The translations under genes were made by a program, and so were the position numbers. Source: an uncultured Loktanella sp. (GTDB lineage: Bacteria; Pseudomonadota; Alphaproteobacteria; Rhodobacterales; Rhodobacteraceae). Taken from it: a DNA stretch of 23,264 bases. Positions within the stretch are counted from its first letter, which is position 1; every line of letters begins with the position of its first letter. This document shows, in pieces, positions 14,907 through 21,718 of this stretch. The DNA is taken from assembly GCA_913061335.1 (NCBI GenBank), contig CAJXTP010000014.1, positions 1 to 23,264 on the forward strand, given 5' to 3'. Below the pieces are notes generated by a model, which saw only the letters and a program-made list of their open reading frames with translations, was not told the DNA's origin and made no database searches.

Positions 14907-16223
14907 ATGATGAAACGATTTCTGATTGCTCTGGTGGCGCTAATGCTGGCCGGACCTGTGTTGGCCCAAAGCGGGCCTTTGCGCCTGACGATCACCGACG
15001 GTGTGATCGAGCCGCTGCCTTTTGCGGTCCCAAGTTTTGAACCTGAAAATGCCGCAGCTGCCCAAGTGGCTGCCGATATCACCCGTCTTGTGTCACTGGA
15101 TCTGTCCGGCACTGGGTTGTTTCGCGAAATTCCTGCATCGGCGTTCATCAGTGCCCATAGCAGTTTTGCCCAGGCGGTTGCTTACCCTGATTGGCGCGCA
15201 ATTAATGCGCAGGCTTTGATCAGCGGTGCTGTCACCGTGTCGGGCAATCAGTTGATCGTAAAGTTTCGTTTGTACGACGTATTTTCCGGCTCCGAGATGG
15301 GTGGCGGGTTGCAGTTTGCAGGCACTGTCGATGGTTGGCGTCGCATGGCCCATAAGGTCGCTGATGCTGCTTATGGTCGTATCACGGGCGAGGGCGGTTA
15401 TTTTGATAGTCGGATCGTGTTTGTTTCTGAAAGCGGTCCCAAGGATAATCGTCAAAAGCGGCTGGCGATCATGGATTTTGACGGCGCGAATATGCAGTTT
15501 TTAACTGATAGTTCGGCATTGGTTCTGGCCCCGCGGTTTTCACCAACGGGTGACCGCGTTCTATATACCAGCTTTGCGTCCGGCTTTCCGCGTATCAATG
15601 TGCTGGATGTGACGTCTGTTGGCACCCGTCAATTGCAGACAGCGGACGGCGAAATGGCGTTTAGTCCGCGGTTTTCGCGTGATGGTACGCAGGTCATTTA
15701 TAGCCTTGCCAATGGCGGCAACACCGACATTTACCGTGGCGATATTGCCAGCGGTGCCAGCACCCGTTTGACGTCAGCCCCGTCGATTGAAACAGCCCCA
15801 AGCCTGTCGCCTGATGGTTCCCAGATTGTGTTTGAAAGCGACAGATCAGGCACCCAGCAGATGTATATTATGTCCGCAAATGGTGGCGATGCTCGCCGGA
15901 TTTCGTTTGGTGATGGCCGCTATGCCACGCCTGTGTGGTCCCCGCGCGGCGATCTGATTGCGTTCACTAAGCAAAATGCGGGTCGGTTCCATATCGGTGT
16001 GATGCGCACAGATGGCTCCGAAGAGCGTTTGTTGACGTCGTCATTCTTGGATGAAGGCCCGACGTGGTCCCCCAATGGTCGTGTAATTATGTTTATGCGC
16101 GAAACGCAGGGTGCTGGCGGCACGTCGTCGCTTTATTCTGTGGATGTGTCTGGCCGGAACTTAAAGCCCGTGCCATTGCCAAATGGTGCATCCGATCCGT
16201 CTTGGGGGCCGCTACAACCGTAA
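14907..16223 (+). CDS. tolB: Tol-Pal system beta-propeller protein TolB
   Basis: A 438-aa periplasmic protein. A signal peptide (MMKRFLIALVALMLAGPVLAQ, cleavage probably after VLA) is followed by an N-terminal alpha/beta domain (about 22-160). A six-bladed beta-propeller then has the typical WD40-like repeats: LAPRFSPTGDRVLYTSF, MAFSPRFSRDGTQVIYSL, APSLSPDGSQIVFESDRSG, ATPVWSPRGDLIAFT and GPTWSPNGRVIMFMRE. TolB docks to Pal and to TolA. Three in-frame ATGs (14904, 14907, 14910) follow GAGG at 14897-14900; 14907 gives reasonable spacing, but the choice among them is uncertain by one codon either way. Confidence 0.96.
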   Translation: MMKRFLIALVALMLAGPVLAQSGPLRLTITDGVIEPLPFAVPSFEPENAAAAQVAADITRLVSLDLSGTGLFREIPASAFISAHSSFAQAVAYPDWRAINAQALISGAVTVSGNQLIVKFRLYDVFSGSEMGGGLQFAGTVDGWRRMAHKVADAAYGRITGEGGYFDSRIVFVSESGPKDNRQKRLAIMDFDGANMQFLTDSSALVLAPRFSPTGDRVLYTSFASGFPRINVLDVTSVGTRQLQTADGEMAFSPRFSRDGTQVIYSLANGGNTDIYRGDIASGASTRLTSAPSIETAPSLSPDGSQIVFESDRSGTQQMYIMSANGGDARRISFGDGRYATPVWSPRGDLIAFTKQNAGRFHIGVMRTDGSEERLLTSSFLDEGPTWSPNGRVIMFMRETQGAGGTSSLYSVDVSGRNLKPVPLPNGASDPSWGPLQP

Positions 16224-16235
16224 TAACGTGTTATT
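16222..16235. repeat. Short inverted repeat after tolB
   Basis: AATAAC (16222-16227) and GTTATT (16230-16235) flank two bases, overlapping the tolB stop codon. It may be a small operator or chance. A TATGAT-like -10 follows in the 61-bp tolB-pal gap, so pal may also have a promoter of its own. Low confidence. Confidence 0.25.
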
Positions 16236-16299
16236 TCCACGCCGCGTATATCTATGATAGTGTCCGGCAAAAGAGCAGATAAGAATGGGATACCCACTT

Positions 16300-16797
16300 A
16301 TGACATTTCTACCAAAGATCGCCCTTATGGGCCTGATTGCGATTACCGCAGGATGTACAAACCCCGACCGTTTTGCGGCAGGCGCGGACGATGCGAACGC
16401 GGATGCCCAAGCGGGTGCCAATGACCCGACCAGCCCGTTGTTTTTCAACCAGACAATTGGTGACCGCGTGTTGTTCACCGTTGATACGTCGACGTTGACA
16501 GCCGCAGGTAAAATCATTCTGGACGGTCAAGTCGGTTGGTTGCAATCTAATGCCGACTATTTGGCGATCATCGAAGGCCACGCCGACGAGCAGGGCACGC
16601 GCGAATATAACATTAGCCTTGGGTTCCGCCGTGCGAATGCTGTTCGCGAATATTTGGTGTCCAAGGGTGTGCCAGCGACCCGGTTGCGCGCGACCAGCTA
16701 TGGCAAGGAACGCCCAATTCAGATCTGTTCACAAGAAAGCTGTTATGCTTCCAACCGCCGTGCTGTCACGGTGATCTCTCTTGCTTCGTTAAGCTAA
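16300..16797 (+). CDS. pal: Peptidoglycan-associated lipoprotein Pal
   Basis: A 165-aa outer-membrane lipoprotein. The signal MTFLPKIALMGLIAITAGC ends in a lipobox (TAGC, Cys19 lipidated). A flexible Ala/Asp/Asn-rich linker (about 20-45) precedes an OmpA-like peptidoglycan-binding domain, with VLFTVDTSTLT, IEGHADEQGTREYNISLG, FRRANAVREYL and SYGKERPI. Two Cys near the C terminus (in ICSQESCYA) may form a disulfide. ATG 16285 in the same frame is an alternative that adds MGYPL; the start at 16300 gives a more typical lipoprotein signal. Pal binds TolB and anchors the outer membrane to the cell wall. Confidence 0.95.
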   Translation: MTFLPKIALMGLIAITAGCTNPDRFAAGADDANADAQAGANDPTSPLFFNQTIGDRVLFTVDTSTLTAAGKIILDGQVGWLQSNADYLAIIEGHADEQGTREYNISLGFRRANAVREYLVSKGVPATRLRATSYGKERPIQICSQESCYASNRRAVTVISLASLS

Positions 16798-16807
16798 GGA
16801 CGCCCGC

Positions 16808-17626
16808 ATGCTGTACCGGATTGCATTGATTATTGCCCTTGGGCTGGCGGCCCCTGCGGCGGCTGTCGCCCAAGATCAGACACTGGCCGATATTCGCCAA
16901 CAACTGACGGGCCTTTATGTCGATCTGCAAAGGTTGCGCGTTGAGCTTTCGACGACGGGTGCCTTGACCATCGGGTCGGTGGGTAACACGCCGCTGGATC
17001 GGTTGAATGCGATTGAAGCCGAGTTGCAGCGTTTGACGTCTAAGACCGAGGAACTCGAATTCCGCGTTAACCGGATTACCGTTGATGGTACCAACCGTGT
17101 CGGCGATCTTGAGTTTCGTCTTTGCGAGCTGGAAGCCAATTGCGACATTTCCAGCCTTGGCGAGACCCCAAGCCTTGGTGGTGTTGATAGTGCCGCGGGC
17201 GTTATTATGCCGGAAAGTGCTGAGCCCAATGGCCCTGCATTGGCTATTGGCGAAGCAGAAGACATTGAGCGGGCGCAGGCGGCGCTTGCGGCTGGTGACT
17301 TTCGCAGCGCCGCTGACCAGCTTGCGACCTTTAGCGCGACCTATCCGGGATCTCCGATAGCGGCTGAGGCGGCGTACCTACGTGGCGAGGCGTTGGAAGG
17401 TTTGGGCGAGATGACGAATGCTGCCCGTGCATATCTTGAGGCGTTTTCAAGCAATCCTGAGGGCGGCAAAGCCCCTGATGCGCTGTTCAAGCTTGGGTTT
17501 TCGCTTGGTGCGATTGGCCAGACGCAGGATGCTTGCGTGACCTTGGCCGAAGTTGGTGCGCGGTTCCCGTCTGCGCCTGCGACCAATGATGCCGCGCAAG
17601 CAATGGCTGGTCTTGGATGCAATTAA
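16808..17626 (+). CDS. cpoB: Tol-Pal system coordinator CpoB (YbgF), TPR protein
   Basis: A 272-aa periplasmic protein. A signal peptide (MLYRIALIIALGLAAPAAAVAQ, cleavage near 22) is followed by a coiled-coil trimerisation segment (about 25-110, with heptads in LTGLYVDLQRLRVEL and LNAIEAELQRLTSKTEELEFRV). An acidic and Gly-rich linker leads to TPR repeats (about 148-268: ERAQAALAAGDFRSAADQL, AAYLRGEALEGLGEMTNAARAY, ALFKLGFSLGAIGQ). CpoB coordinates Tol-Pal with septal peptidoglycan synthesis. AAGGACG precedes the ATG, 10 bp after pal. The 3' end overlaps tilS by 10 bp. Confidence 0.95.
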   Translation: MLYRIALIIALGLAAPAAAVAQDQTLADIRQQLTGLYVDLQRLRVELSTTGALTIGSVGNTPLDRLNAIEAELQRLTSKTEELEFRVNRITVDGTNRVGDLEFRLCELEANCDISSLGETPSLGGVDSAAGVIMPESAEPNGPALAIGEAEDIERAQAALAAGDFRSAADQLATFSATYPGSPIAAEAAYLRGEALEGLGEMTNAARAYLEAFSSNPEGGKAPDALFKLGFSLGAIGQTQDACVTLAEVGARFPSAPATNDAAQAMAGLGCN

Positions 17627-18864
17627 GCCCGCCTGCGGGTGATGATATCCGGCTAGTTCATTGGGTCGGGAAAGCGTTTCCAACCCGTCCCACAAAAATT
17701 GGTATCGCCGTGTCTGGCGGTGGCGACAGCATGGCGTTGTTGCATTTGTATGCCCGCTGGTCTGCCCAAACAGGACACCCGATTGCGGCTGTGACCGTTG
17801 ATCATGGCCTGCGTGATGGATCAGACCGCGAGGCGGCGGGCGTTGCCGCGTTTTGTGCCGATGCTGGCATTCCCCATGATACATTGCTTTGGAATAATTG
17901 GGATGGTCACGGCAATTTGCAGGCCGCTGCGCGTGATGCCCGTTACCACCTGATGGCCGAATGGGCGCGCGGAAATGACGTCGGCGGGATCGCCCTTGGC
18001 CATACGATGGACGATGGTGCCGAGACGTTTTTGATGCGCCTGTCGCGCAAGGCGGGCGTTGATGGTCTGTCTGCGATGGACCGCGTATTTGATCGAAACG
18101 GTCTGACTTATGCCCGCCCGTTGTGGATGTGCACACGGACCGAGCTGCGCGATTATCTGACCCGCAATGATGTGACTTGGGTTGATGACCCGAGCAATGA
18201 CGACGTGGACTTTGAACGTATCCGCGTGCGTAAAGCGATGGTTGCGCTGGACGAATTGGGTCTGCGCACCGATGCCTTGCAGCATGCAGGCACAGCGCTG
18301 CGCCAAGCCCGCGATGCGCTGGACCACTATACAAGTATTGAGGCCGCGCGGCATGTTGTGGCTGAGGTTGGTGATTTAAGCTTGCCGTTGAAGCCCGATG
18401 TCCCCGATGAAATTGCGCGTCGTTTGCGCAGCAAAGTTATTCAATGGGTCGGCCGGTTGCCGTATCCACCGCGTGCGTCTGCGATGCAGCATCTGATGGA
18501 TGGGCTGTCGTTGGAGGGCACGCATACGCTTGGCGGCTGCATCGTGACTGTCAAAAACGGACAAATGCGCGTGATGCGCGAGGCGAATGCAGTGCGGCTG
18601 ACCAAATGCGCGACGACGGACCTTTGGGATGGGCGTTGGGCGTTGGATGGACCGCATGAAGATGATCTGCACATTGCCGCGTTGGGTGACGGTATCGCGG
18701 ATTGCCCTGATTGGCGCAGTGCCGGGTTGCCGCGATTGTCGCTGATGGCGAGCCCTGCGGTTTGGCGCGGTGATACGCTGATTTCCGCGCCGTTGGCCGG
18801 TTTACAATCCGGCTGGACAGCGCGGATTGTCGCAGATTTTCATTCTTCGTTGGTTGTGCATTGA
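17617..18864 (+). CDS. tilS: tRNA(Ile)-lysidine synthetase TilS
   Basis: A 415-aa N-type ATP pyrophosphatase that converts C34 of tRNA-Ile(CAU) to lysidine. The PP-loop motif SGGGDS is at 33-38, followed by TVDHGLRDGSDREA and the GHTMDDGAETFLMRLSRKAG catalytic region (128-147), then WVDDPSNDDVDFERIRVRK (188-206), which is diagnostic of TilS. The length fits the family, with a less conserved C-terminal tRNA-binding part. The ATG lies inside the end of cpoB. The order cpoB–tilS–ftsH is common in alphaproteobacteria. Confidence 0.96.
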   Translation: MQLSPPAGDDIRLVHWVGKAFPTRPTKIGIAVSGGGDSMALLHLYARWSAQTGHPIAAVTVDHGLRDGSDREAAGVAAFCADAGIPHDTLLWNNWDGHGNLQAAARDARYHLMAEWARGNDVGGIALGHTMDDGAETFLMRLSRKAGVDGLSAMDRVFDRNGLTYARPLWMCTRTELRDYLTRNDVTWVDDPSNDDVDFERIRVRKAMVALDELGLRTDALQHAGTALRQARDALDHYTSIEAARHVVAEVGDLSLPLKPDVPDEIARRLRSKVIQWVGRLPYPPRASAMQHLMDGLSLEGTHTLGGCIVTVKNGQMRVMREANAVRLTKCATTDLWDGRWALDGPHEDDLHIAALGDGIADCPDWRSAGLPRLSLMASPAVWRGDTLISAPLAGLQSGWTARIVADFHSSLVVH

Positions 18865-18888
18865 AGATTGGCGTTTTGCCTCTATTTT
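18861..18888 (+). promoter_or_regulatory. Probable ftsH promoter over the tilS stop
   Basis: TTGAAG (18861-18866), a 16-bp spacer, then TATTTT (18883-18888), preceded by C so that CTATTT is also present. It lies 60-88 bp before the ftsH start and overlaps the tilS stop codon. The TTGAA and CTATTT elements resemble alphaproteobacterial heat-shock sigma (RpoH) promoters as well as a housekeeping one. ftsH is a known heat-shock gene. Confidence 0.4.
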
Positions 18889-18934
18889 AGTAGTAACGGT
18901 TGGCGCGACTCTCTGCGTCATATTCTTCGATTTC

Positions 18935-18941
18935 AAAGGAG
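18935..18941 (+). promoter_or_regulatory. Ribosome binding site that fixes the TTG start of ftsH
   Basis: AAAGGAG is a near-perfect Shine-Dalgarno, 7 nt before TTG at 18949. It places the ftsH start at this TTG rather than at the upstream limit of the open frame (18868), whose codons do not look like FtsH. Confidence 0.85.
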
Positions 18942-18948
18942 TGTCCCC

Positions 18949-20868
18949 TTGGGCAACACACGTAATCTGGTTTTTTGGGTCGTCCTGTTCCTGTTGGTTC
19001 TGGCGCTTTTCAATTTGTTCAGCGGAACTGCTGGTAGCACGGTGAGCAATTCAAAAAGCTATTCAGAATTCGTTTTTGCCGTTGAAAACAACGGTGTGGC
19101 GCAAGTTACACTGGACGGTGAACAGGCTCGTTATCGTGGCACAGACGGCAATGATTACGTCGCGATCATTCCGCGTGATGCTTCGGTGTCTGATATGTTG
19201 CTTGCCAAGGGGGTGCCAGTTGCGGTGCAAAGCCAAGAGCAATCGGGCATTCAGACGTTCCTGATCGGACTGCTGCCATTTGCGTTATTGATCGGTGTTT
19301 GGATTTATTTCATGAACCGGATGCAAGGCGGCGGCAAAGGTGGTGCGATGGGCTTTGGCAAATCCAAGGCGAAATTGCTGACCGAGAAGCATGGCCGTGT
19401 GACGTTTGACGATGTGGCCGGCATTGATGAAGCCAAGGAAGAGCTGGAAGAAATCGTTGAATTCCTGCGCAACCCGCAGAAATTTAGCCGTCTTGGTGGT
19501 AAAATCCCGAAAGGCGCGTTGCTTGAGGGCCCTCCGGGGACGGGTAAGACGCTGCTGGCGCGTGCAATTGCAGGCGAGGCGGGCGTACCATTCTTTACGA
19601 TTTCCGGTTCTGACTTTGTTGAGATGTTCGTCGGCGTGGGTGCATCCCGTGTCCGTGACATGTTCGAGCAAGCCAAAAAGAACGCGCCGTGTATCGTGTT
19701 TATCGATGAGATTGACGCTGTGGGCCGTGCCCGTGGTGTTGGCATGGGCGGCGGCAATGACGAGCGCGAGCAGACATTGAACCAGTTGCTAGTCGAGATG
19801 GACGGTTTTGAAGCCAATGAAGGCGTGATCATCATCGCGGCGACAAACCGTAAAGACGTGTTGGATCCTGCCTTGCTGCGTCCAGGTCGTTTTGACCGTC
19901 AGATCACTGTCGGCAACCCAGACATCAAAGGCCGCGAAAAGATTTTGCTGGTGCATGCCCGTAAAACCCCACTTGGTCCTGATGTTGATTTGCGGATTAT
20001 TGCCCGTGGCTCGCCCGGTTTTTCCGGTGCTGATTTGGCGAACCTTGTGAACGAAGCGGCCTTGACGGCGGCCCGTGTCGGCAGGCGTTTTGTTGCGATG
20101 CATGATTTTGAGCAGGCCAAAGATAAGATCATGATGGGCGCTGAACGTCGCTCGATGGTGCTGACCCAAGACCAGAAGGAAAAGACTGCATATCACGAGG
20201 CTGGCCACGCGATTGTGGGCATCAACCTTGAAAAATGTGATCCGGTTTATAAGGCTACGATCATTCCGCGCGGCGGTGCATTGGGCATGGTGATGAGCCT
20301 GCCTGAAATGGACAAGTTGCAGATGTTCAAGGACGAAGCTGAACAGCGTATCGCCATGACTATGGCGGGCAAAGCGGCTGAAATCATGAAGTATGGCGCA
20401 GATTCTGTGTCGTCCGGCCCTGTGGGTGACATCATGCAGGCGTCTGCTTTGGCCCGTGCGATGGTCATGCGTTACGGCATGTCTGACAAGGTTGGCAACA
20501 TTGATTACCAAGAGGCTGCGGCTGGCTATCAGGCCAACGGCGGCGCGGGCGGGTTCTCGGTTTCTGCGGCCACAAAAGAGCTGATTGAAAGCGAAGTGAA
20601 GCGGATCATCGACGAAGGTTACGCTGTAGCGGTCAAAATCCTTAAGGAGAAAACCAAGGAATTTGAACTGCTTGCCCAAGGCCTGCTTGAGTATGAAACG
20701 CTGACTGGTGCTGAGATTGAACGGGTTATTCGCGGCGAGCCGCCTCATATTGATGAGGATGAAGAGGACAAGCCAACGGGTGGCAGTTCGATCACGGCGA
20801 TCCCCAAGACCAAGCCGAAAAAGCCAAAGGCTCCTGATACTGGAATGGCGCCAGAGCCAACACCATAA
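18949..20868 (+). CDS. ftsH: ATP-dependent zinc metalloprotease FtsH
   Basis: A 639-aa membrane-bound AAA+ protease for quality control of membrane and short-lived regulatory proteins. Membrane span 1 is at about 7-25 (LVFWVVLFLLVLALFNLF), with a periplasmic domain to about 100 and span 2 at about 103-122. Walker A GPPGTGKT is at 194-201, Walker B IVFIDEID at 249-256, and the second region of homology around 298-316 (ATNRKDVLDPALLRPGRFD). The zinc site HEAGH is at 416-420, with the third ligand probably Asp494 in GPVGDIMQAS. The C-terminal tail is acidic, then Lys/Pro-rich. The start is TTG 18949, set by a strong AAAGGAG. It is a separate transcription unit with a likely promoter in the tilS end and a terminator after it. 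Confidence 0.97.
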   Translation: MGNTRNLVFWVVLFLLVLALFNLFSGTAGSTVSNSKSYSEFVFAVENNGVAQVTLDGEQARYRGTDGNDYVAIIPRDASVSDMLLAKGVPVAVQSQEQSGIQTFLIGLLPFALLIGVWIYFMNRMQGGGKGGAMGFGKSKAKLLTEKHGRVTFDDVAGIDEAKEELEEIVEFLRNPQKFSRLGGKIPKGALLEGPPGTGKTLLARAIAGEAGVPFFTISGSDFVEMFVGVGASRVRDMFEQAKKNAPCIVFIDEIDAVGRARGVGMGGGNDEREQTLNQLLVEMDGFEANEGVIIIAATNRKDVLDPALLRPGRFDRQITVGNPDIKGREKILLVHARKTPLGPDVDLRIIARGSPGFSGADLANLVNEAALTAARVGRRFVAMHDFEQAKDKIMMGAERRSMVLTQDQKEKTAYHEAGHAIVGINLEKCDPVYKATIIPRGGALGMVMSLPEMDKLQMFKDEAEQRIAMTMAGKAAEIMKYGADSVSSGPVGDIMQASALARAMVMRYGMSDKVGNIDYQEAAAGYQANGGAGGFSVSAATKELIESEVKRIIDEGYAVAVKILKEKTKEFELLAQGLLEYETLTGAEIERVIRGEPPHIDEDEEDKPTGGSSITAIPKTKPKKPKAPDTGMAPEPTP

Positions 20869-20872
20869 GATC

Positions 20873-20905
20873 AAAACGCCGTCCCTGATTGGGGCGGCGT
20901 TTTTC
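20873..20905 (+). terminator. Rho-independent terminator of ftsH
   Basis: AACGCCGTCCC (20875-20885) pairs with GGGGCGGCGTT (20891-20901) over 11 bp with one G-U pair and a 5-nt loop. A U-tract follows (TTTTT, 20900-20904) and A's precede it. It begins 5 nt after the ftsH stop. Confidence 0.93.
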
Positions 20906-20987
20906 GTTATGCGAGATGTCACAAATTGCCGTTTGATCCCGCGCGCTGTGCTGGCTACCAATGGGACACGCGACAGGAGACACGCAC

Positions 20988-21563
20988 ATGCCCGCATTGA
21001 CCCCCACGCAGCAAATCGGTGAGATCGTTTGGATCGGCACCGTCGCCCCCGATGCTGGATTGCGCAGCGCGCCTGCGTCCGCGTTAACCATGACCTATGC
21101 TGGTGCCGAAGGTGAGGCGCACAGCGGCCTGACACGCGCGTCCTGTGTCCGTGTGAGGGCGCAGTGGCCTGAGGGCACTGAGATCCGCAATGTGCGGCAA
21201 CTGTCTGTGATGTCCCAAGAAGAGATCGACCAAATTGCCGCCGATTGTGGTTTGGACACGCTGGACCCCGCATTGCTGGGCTGTTCGATTGTGATCAAAG
21301 GAATTTCTGATTTTAGCCATGTGCCACCGTCGTCGCGGCTTCAGTCCGGGGATGGCACCACAATTGTGGTCGACATGCAAAATCGCCCCTGCAATTTACC
21401 TGCCCGCGAGATCGAGATGGATCATCCAACCCACGGCAAACCGTTCAAGGCGGCTGCAAAAGGCAAACGCGGAGTGACGGCTTGGGTTGAGCGCGAGGGC
21501 ACGTTTCGGGTCGGTGATGCGGTGACGTTGCATGTGCCGGACCAGCGGGCTTGGCGTCCCTAA
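20988..21563 (+). CDS. MOSC domain-containing protein
   Basis: A 191-aa protein with a MOSC (molybdenum cofactor sulfurase C-terminal) beta-fold. It begins IGEIVWIGTVAPDAGLRSAP, continues with ASCVRVRAQWPEGTEIRNVRQLSVMSQEEIDQIA, then LLGCSIVIKGISDFSHVPPSSRL and MQNRPCNLPAREIE, where the conserved MOSC Cys is expected, and ends FRVGDAVTLHV. MOSC proteins are thought to handle sulfur or molybdenum cofactor transfer; the substrate here is unknown. AGGAGA at 20975-20980 supports ATG 20988; the upstream open frame to 20961 is ignored. It lies between the ftsH terminator and fhs and is probably its own unit. Confidence 0.88.
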   Translation: MPALTPTQQIGEIVWIGTVAPDAGLRSAPASALTMTYAGAEGEAHSGLTRASCVRVRAQWPEGTEIRNVRQLSVMSQEEIDQIAADCGLDTLDPALLGCSIVIKGISDFSHVPPSSRLQSGDGTTIVVDMQNRPCNLPAREIEMDHPTHGKPFKAAAKGKRGVTAWVEREGTFRVGDAVTLHVPDQRAWRP

Positions 21564-21583
21564 TCGTCACTCAGCGTTTCTGA

Positions 21584-21604
21584 TCCGACACAGCATTTGT
21601 CGGA
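21584..21604. terminator. Stem-loop after the MOSC gene
   Basis: TCCGACA (21584-21590) and TGTCGGA (21598-21604) form a 7-bp perfect stem with a 7-nt loop, 20 bp after the MOSC stop. No U-tract follows, so termination would be weak or factor-dependent. The remaining 114 bp up to fhs probably carry its promoter; I see no clear consensus. Confidence 0.4.
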
Positions 21605-21718
21605 CCCGACGATTCCGGCAGTGAAAATGTCGCAATAGCGGTGTTTCGCCGCACCCCGCCCCGTTACACCTGTCGCAGAACAACCGGACAGAGCGCCGAA
21701 TTTCAGGGAATACAACAC

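Noticed and set aside
19789..21273. 494-aa antisense open frame across ftsH and the MOSC gene
   Set aside because: It lies opposite clear, motif-complete genes and spans a strong terminator; its composition (His/Arg/Gln-rich) is that of a shadow frame.
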